The notes under the pieces: model-generated
Database searches by the model: none
Told to the model about the DNA's origin: nothing
Seen by the model: the letters and a program-made list of their open reading frames with translations, nothing else
Position numbers and translations under genes: made by a program
Assembly: GCA_023249835.1 (NCBI GenBank)
Contig: JAHFBY010000080.1
Coordinates: forward strand, 1 to 7,199
Reading direction: 5' to 3'
DNA: 7,199 nt
Source of the DNA: Elusimicrobiota bacterium
GTDB taxonomy: Bacteria; Elusimicrobiota; Elusimicrobia; 2-02-FULL-39-32
Part shown: positions 4,601 to 7,199 of the stretch, piece by piece
Position numbering within the stretch: the first letter of the stretch is position 1
Layout of the letters: each line of letters starts with the position of its first letter

Positions 4601-7199
4601 TCAAGCACTTGCATGTGATCATAGAAACAAATAAATGCCAGATACGCCCCATTTTCAGAAAGCAGGTAAAAGTCCTCTGGTCTTGGCCTTATAGCCAGTT
4701 CAATTGAATGTTCTGTTATTTTTTCATGGTCTGCAATCCACATTTTAAGAGTTGATCCACTGAAAAAATAAACTCCGCGACTATTGCGCTTTAATTGTAC
4801 ACCCAGAGGCAGTGAAACCCTGGAGCCCTTCACTTCCCTTTTCTCATTCAAACCAAATAAAAACAACTGGTTATTGGGTGAGTCATGCGCAATCATAAAT
4901 CGGTTATCCATTGCAAAGCAAAGGGGTTCAACACTTATACCATGTCTCCTTAATTTAGGAGTACCTACTTCTATAATATCAAGGGTATACTTGCTCTCAC
5001 GCGCTTCGCTTAAGACTCCCACTATAGAGCTATCAGAAGAGAAAAAATAATTAACAAAAACACCGAAAGTATTATAATAATCACCTATGGTGTATTTATG
5101 AAAGCTAGGCTCACAAATAAACCTTACGGAGCCATCTGGAGAGAGTTCAGAGATTTCATTTAAATTTTTGCGTTTTTCATGATAGGGCTCACTTCGAGCG
5201 GGAAGCTGTAGATTAGAATTTTGACCTTGAACCTGGACCAAGGTTTGTATTTGGAGGAATTGCTCGGCAGGGACGCGGTCAAGCGCCTCTTCCGGGGGGA
5301 CGAGCGTTGCTTGTTTCTGTACCCCCGCAGAGCCGGAATGCTTTTCTATGAACACGGACTCTTGAACGCTGTCAATTTCATAAGAGGTGGTGGAGACTTT
5401 TTCGAGCATGGTGCGGATCGCCTGTATGGTGACCCAAAACCTTTTCTCTTGCTCCGGCGCTAGACCGCGGTTAGCGCGGGTTCGGGCCAAAGACAAAAAA
5501 TCTCCTACGATTTGCGGGGGCAGGACCACGGCTTGGTCCGTTACCATGGCTGGAACCCGGTCAGTGCGCGAAGCCTCCATCCAATCTTGCCTGAATACAG
5601 TGAGATAACCCATGCTCTCTTTTGTGAACGGGATCACGACTATGGGAAATTGTTCCGGTTCAAACAGCCGCACTCCCGGAACCACGGCCCCGCCCAACTC
5701 CAAAAGGCTCTTGATCCCGTCCCAATAAAATAGTTTGGGGTGAACGTAGCGCACCACTTTCCCTTTGTTTAAACGAATCATTTGGAATTGCTTTTGATTG
5801 GGTAGCAAAATAACCCCTTGCGCTATCAGCTCCTGGAGCAGGGGTTGGAGCCGCTCCTGAATGGAGCGCCGCATTGCCTTTACAGCCTCTTGGTTTTGAG
5901 GGTTACCCTGCACTAAACCGTCCAATCCTGCGGCAAGGCTGTTTAAGGTCTGGATCTTTTCATCCCGGCTTAGAGCCGAAGCCAGGAGCTGATCCGTTAA
6001 ATGCTCTATGGCCAAACGCATGTGGCTTTTGTGCGCGCGGTCTGCCTGCTGTGGAAAAATCACCCGGTCCCTGGATTCGGGAACCTCCACCATGCGGCCT
6101 AATTCAACGAAGAGCTCTCCGCTCAACACGGATTCGGACGCAATGGATTTAGGAAGTTCCACGCTATAGATCACTTCGCCGTTCCGCAGAAAACTGACCA
6201 TGGGATGAACTCCCTTCGCAAAACTGAGCCCTGTTTTTCCCAACTCTTGCCTCGCCTCTGCTTCATTTAAAGGTTGCGCTCCCTTTTGGCTCTGTTTGGG
6301 CACAAACATCCGGCTCAACGTTTCCGCGTCCATGCCTTTGCCGGAATCTCCAATGGTAATCTCATGATCATCCACCTTTACCCAAATCATGCCCTTAGAA
6401 ACTGTTTCCAGGGAAGGGCTAACCAGAACTTTACTCGCCTTTTTTTCGTTCACTGTTCGCGGCGCTCCCTCTCCGCTTTGCACCGTAATCTCCGCGTTAG
6501 CATTAGTCGAAAAACGGCGTTGAACCTGCTCCATAATCGAGGCTTGACAATAGGAGCGCTCGCCCTCCTTGGGGATCTTCTGCTTAACCCGTAAACTGAC
6601 CACGGTTCCAAAAGCATGAGCGGAGCGCTCATGAAATTCTTCTAGCGTGATAGCCTTGATTTGGATAAAATTGCGTTTATCCTTACCGCGCAGGATGGTG
6701 AGCTGGTAGGCTGGACCATCTTTGGCGCGGGTATAAACATCCACCCGATCTCCAGGCTCTTCCAGCCAATCAATGATCTGCTTTACCCCTTTGCCAAACT
6801 GACCAATCCTACCTCCGAGCGCGTCAATGCTGTTAGAAACCGCTTCTAACACGGACTGCAACCTGGGGTTGGCATTTTGACCGACAATCGTTACAGCCAG
6901 CCTTGGATCTTCATAGGTATCGCCTAAGATCTGGTCTATCCGTTCCGCGCTATAGCCGATCCTTAAAAGCAGCTCATACCTGGCCTGGCGCGCTCTTTTT
7001 TGTTCATCAACGGATATAAGCCCGGGAAAAACGTTTTGGGGATGATCCGTCACCATGGGCAGGAGGCTCTGCAAGAGCGCGCTATTTGCAGTTGCCAATC
7101 GTTCTTGCGCCCGAACAAAGTGTTCTAAGTCAACGCCTCTAAACTTATTTTTTTCATCATAATCGAAATCATAATCATCATCATAATTATAATCATATC
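1609..7199 (-). CDS. Giant multidomain protein: two GHKL ATPase modules, propeller-like region and C-terminal zincin; 5' end unresolved
   Basis: A single uninterrupted frame ends with TGA at 1609-1611. Residues here are numbered from the TTG at 7098 (1829 aa), the only ATG/GTG/TTG upstream of Met15. The frame stays open from there to the right edge, and the added residues (VDLEHFVRAQERL) join smoothly to the helix that follows, so the true start is probably further upstream and the gene is listed as partial. Visible layout: GHKL module 1 (about 80-395), alpha/beta linker (400-645), propeller-like strands (650-895), helical region (900-1190), GHKL module 2 (1250-1545), an unassigned segment (1546-1650) and a zinc-peptidase-like domain with HELAH (1650-1829). 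No signal peptide or membrane segment is visible, suggesting a cytoplasmic protein unless one lies upstream. GHKL ATPases act as ATP-closed clamps (Hsp90, MutL, gyrase B, MORC), so an ATP-gated clamp linked to proteolysis is the likeliest idea, but this is inference. I do not recognise a named family for the whole protein. Confidence 0.9.
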   Translation of the reverse strand, partial: YDYNYDDDYDFDYDEKNKFRGVDLEHFVRAQERLATANSALLQSLLPMVTDHPQNVFPGLISVDEQKRARQARYELLLRIGYSAERIDQILGDTYEDPRLAVTIVGQNANPRLQSVLEAVSNSIDALGGRIGQFGKGVKQIIDWLEEPGDRVDVYTRAKDGPAYQLTILRGKDKRNFIQIKAITLEEFHERSAHAFGTVVSLRVKQKIPKEGERSYCQASIMEQVQRRFSTNANAEITVQSGEGAPRTVNEKKASKVLVSPSLETVSKGMIWVKVDDHEITIGDSGKGMDAETLSRMFVPKQSQKGAQPLNEAEARQELGKTGLSFAKGVHPMVSFLRNGEVIYSVELPKSIASESVLSGELFVELGRMVEVPESRDRVIFPQQADRAHKSHMRLAIEHLTDQLLASALSRDEKIQTLNSLAAGLDGLVQGNPQNQEAVKAMRRSIQERLQPLLQELIAQGVILLPNQKQFQMIRLNKGKVVRYVHPKLFYWDGIKSLLELGGAVVPGVRLFEPEQFPIVVIPFTKESMGYLTVFRQDWMEASRTDRVPAMVTDQAVVLPPQIVGDFLSLARTRANRGLAPEQEKRFWVTIQAIRTMLEKVSTTSYEIDSVQESVFIEKHSGSAGVQKQATLVPPEEALDRVPAEQFLQIQTLVQVQGQNSNLQLPARSEPYHEKRKNLNEISELSPDGSVRFICEPSFHKYTIGDYYNTFGVFVNYFFSSDSSIVGVLSEARESKYTLDIIEVGTPKLRRHGISVEPLCFAMDNRFMIAHDSPNNQLFLFGLNEKREVKGSRVSLPLGVQLKRNSRGVYFFSGSTLKMWIADHEKITEHSIELAIRPRPEDFYLLSENGAYLAFICFYDHMQVLEIFNILSKKSVLKLRLPMPGMSLPRFSADGAQFSMVDPESNKIYFYNISNEPLEESVSLAQYPLAQTSPLFQEQRLKFIVQARQAFKLLLELGEKILPGSKIFMERLKSAIAEIYQKEEEELREELKAFLAGGNEISEEKIELLLKKLSEVNLEALPFGTLAQRAQKMSEICAPALTEFESYWLQEDSVGLRAEFYQNLSRSVLDVVLGTFVPLELLHNRELRTQGLGFMLQSKEDVEALPVLGRLVAELESSGANSKVSIKLITFLNGMIKKDKECRKTVIQQIERLLNNPQKEYFLKRMIQSLSAVERAALNRYAQEPHDPGMQKALGKARPFIVYLTHNVDLLKTKTWSEVPGQSHRMPEGGVALSQILQLEENRPKSDSAAPLMTMPYLLDHLTSLPEPSVPLERDLVRNTDKQRESGAYTAEIAQNSRDSILGSKQKGELTLDFYLQEREGVSEYVEEAKDNGTGALYPVALLIPKSTKAQGRQKDFTGYFGTGKYAIFEGVERLEILTRSQTESWLYVLKVVRNESGIAEGIRLTELRELPPIPGESGVTVRRIKRTEQTIPELEQMLALESWKIFTALSQNEDFKIIYLDKDDRREPLTVPCQTLSELKAKEAVVDGTFRVIAAPELPNQLLDRAGLRVGDISEKYLALIPPDLRSHISGLGLQLQIPLPLIRNRSAFEHEDRLLPLIQKYVALAFYKAIAYKMLNQRSPQYAFHGFPIDFWSNPQYADIIHEKEDHWILELAEKVNSGNAGDLDLEALRALDNSHRFKAFAKLILLLDVEVRQANGSTHLHSLYKERRLIQDAINGKRDEAGLSSVPYAEAQIAQGTGIAFALNDMKEPAKFLIDPDNYTPEQKEQVDWSFFAAKIFGIEQVLLMENARFAASFGMKDGKVTMYLSAGVYDDYTLCHELAHFIENLGMKKMGAQEALQSGPYIAHESWVTHDAVGLFSEAMRYVAAMVAVKRSELEFPETTVEEDADALGATNAFLSSQ
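1612..2151 (-). other. C-terminal zincin-like metallopeptidase domain
   Basis: Residues about 1650-1829 include an edge-strand segment KVTMYLSAGVYDD (1730-1742) leading into a helix with H1747-E1748-L-A-H1751. This is the HExxH zinc-binding and catalytic motif in the strand-then-helix setting typical of zincins. Candidate third ligands are E1789 in the helix segment GLFSEAMRY (gluzincin-like), or H1775 or H1781. There is no HExxHxxGxxH, so it is not a classical metzincin. The substrate is unknown; self-processing or cleavage of a client held by the ATPase modules are both possible. Confidence 0.72.
2464..3351 (-). other. GHKL ATPase module 2 (canonical order) with transducer-like tail
   Basis: Residues about 1250-1545. 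The N-box is E1259-xxx-N1263-xx-D1266 (AEIAQNSRDS), G1 is DNGTG (1298-1302), the lid contains IPKSTKAQ (1311-1318), G2 is GYFGTGK (1326-1332) and a G3-like GVTVRRI follows (1386-1392). This is the normal GHKL order, with every motif residue expected for ATP and Mg2+ binding present, so the module should be catalytically competent. After it comes QIPLPLIRNRSAFEHE (1505-1520) and a helix, matching the arrangement after module 1. Confidence 0.82.
3529..4401 (-). other. Long alpha-helical segment
   Basis: Residues about 900-1190 are almost entirely helix-forming, with Leu/Ala/Glu/Lys-rich amphipathic stretches and few strand-like runs. A charged part (about 945-980, with KEEEEELREELKAF) could be a short coiled coil. 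The later part (about 1010-1150) looks like stacked helix pairs of the HEAT/ARM type, although no repeat consensus can be fixed by eye. It sits between the propeller-like region and the second ATPase module, where a scaffold or spacer would be expected. Confidence 0.5.
4399..5151 (-). other. Beta-propeller-like repeat region
   Basis: Residues about 650-900 contain some six spaced copies of a loose motif of the form (L/F)-S-x-(D/N)-G/S-x-x-x followed by hydrophobic strands. They lie near 652 (LSPDGSVRF), 686 (FSSDSSIVGV), 728 (FAMDNRFMIA), 772 (NSRGVYFFSG), 813 (LSENGAYLAF) and 858 (FSADGAQFSM). The spacing of about 35-45 residues and strand-turn-strand texture are those of WD40/TolB-like propeller blades, which usually act as protein-binding platforms. 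The repeats are degenerate and the blade count is uncertain. The DNA is clearly more AT-rich than on either side, suggesting a separate origin for this segment. Confidence 0.55.
5914..6861 (-). other. GHKL ATPase module 1 (atypical motif order) with transducer-like tail
   Basis: Residues about 80-395 of the giant protein. The N-box is E85-xxx-N89-xx-D92 (LEAVSNSIDALGG), with E as the expected general base and N as the Mg2+ ligand. It is followed almost at once by a G2-like IGQFGKG (98-104), close to the Hsp90 motif IGQFGVG. Strands then lead to a G3-like GTVVSL (164-169). The G1 motif DSGKG (251-255) comes only after these, preceded by the usual strand pair and followed by a lid-like LSRMFVPKQSQKG (261-273). 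A second G2-like GKTGLSFAKG lies at 287-296. The tail carries VEVPESRDR (337-345) and a helix. The canonical order is N-box, G1, lid, G2, G3, so this module is either permuted or made of two partial copies. Confidence 0.75.
7156..7199. repeat. AT-rich trinucleotide-like low-complexity tract (ATC/ATA; GAT/TAT on minus)
   Basis: The right end of the window is an imperfect run of ATC and ATA triplets. In the giant gene's frame it encodes alternating Asp and Tyr (YDYNYDDDYDFDYDE). It is flanked on the inner side by a seven-base T run (7148-7154, A7 on the coding strand). It could be a coding acidic tail, an upstream non-coding region or a length-variable tract. A contig break at such a repeat would also be unsurprising. 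Confidence 0.75.
7186..7191 (-). promoter_or_regulatory. Possible -10 box (TATAAT) upstream of the giant gene
   Basis: The minus strand reads TATAAT at 7191 to 7186 inside the AT-rich tract. If it is a promoter, transcription would start near 7179 and translation could begin at the TTG at 7098 or near the A7 run. The matching -35 would lie outside the window. Such a hexamer is easily produced by chance in this repeat, so support is weak. Confidence 0.2.

Noticed and set aside
1..7199. CRISPR array, tRNA, rRNA, insertion sequence or attachment site
   Set aside because: No regularly spaced repeats, cloverleaf-like sequence, transposase frame or terminal inverted repeats were seen; the only repetitive tract is the triplet run at the right edge.

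Overview
The window has two converging transcription directions and three protein genes, two of them cut by the window edges. The rightmost gene fills about 78% of the sequence. The organism looks like a diderm (Gram-negative-type) bacterium: one gene reads as an outer-membrane beta-barrel with a signal peptide, and the two sigma70-like promoter boxes are ordinary bacterial ones. Base composition is mixed, with GC-rich stretches broken by AT-rich ones. Very large multidomain proteins carrying ATPase modules are known from Omnitrophota and other PVC-related lineages, so that is a plausible source, but this is a guess from gene style and not from any marker gene.

Layout. 1-177 (minus, runs off the left edge): N-terminal part of a staphylococcal-nuclease-like (SNase/thermonuclease) protein with an N-terminal hydrophobic segment and all four active-site positions that fall in this fragment. 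178-257: 80-bp divergent intergenic region with a good promoter (TTGATC, 17 bp, TATAAT) for the rightward gene, placed so that transcription should begin at the ATG itself (leaderless). 258-1511 (plus): 417-aa predicted outer-membrane beta-barrel of unknown family. 1512-1608: short convergent gap without a convincing terminator. 1609-7199 (minus): a very long reading frame with no internal stop, 1829 codons from the only usable in-frame start seen (TTG at 7098), and still open to the right edge.

The long protein is the item of interest. I read it N to C as: a GHKL (Hsp90/MutL/gyrase-type) ATPase module whose motifs appear in an unusual order; an alpha/beta linker; a beta-propeller-like stretch encoded by distinctly AT-rich DNA; a long helical segment; a second GHKL module with motifs in the normal order; and a C-terminal zinc-peptidase domain with HELAH. 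Each GHKL module is followed by a similar strand plus R-(D/N)-R-x-x-x-F element that could be the transducer part of the ATPase. A natural but untested hypothesis is an ATP-driven clamp or chaperone-like machine that gates a built-in peptidase, with the propeller and helical segments as binding surfaces.

The nuclease and barrel genes are divergently transcribed and the giant gene converges on the barrel gene, so no operon links the three and no shared pathway can be claimed from this window.
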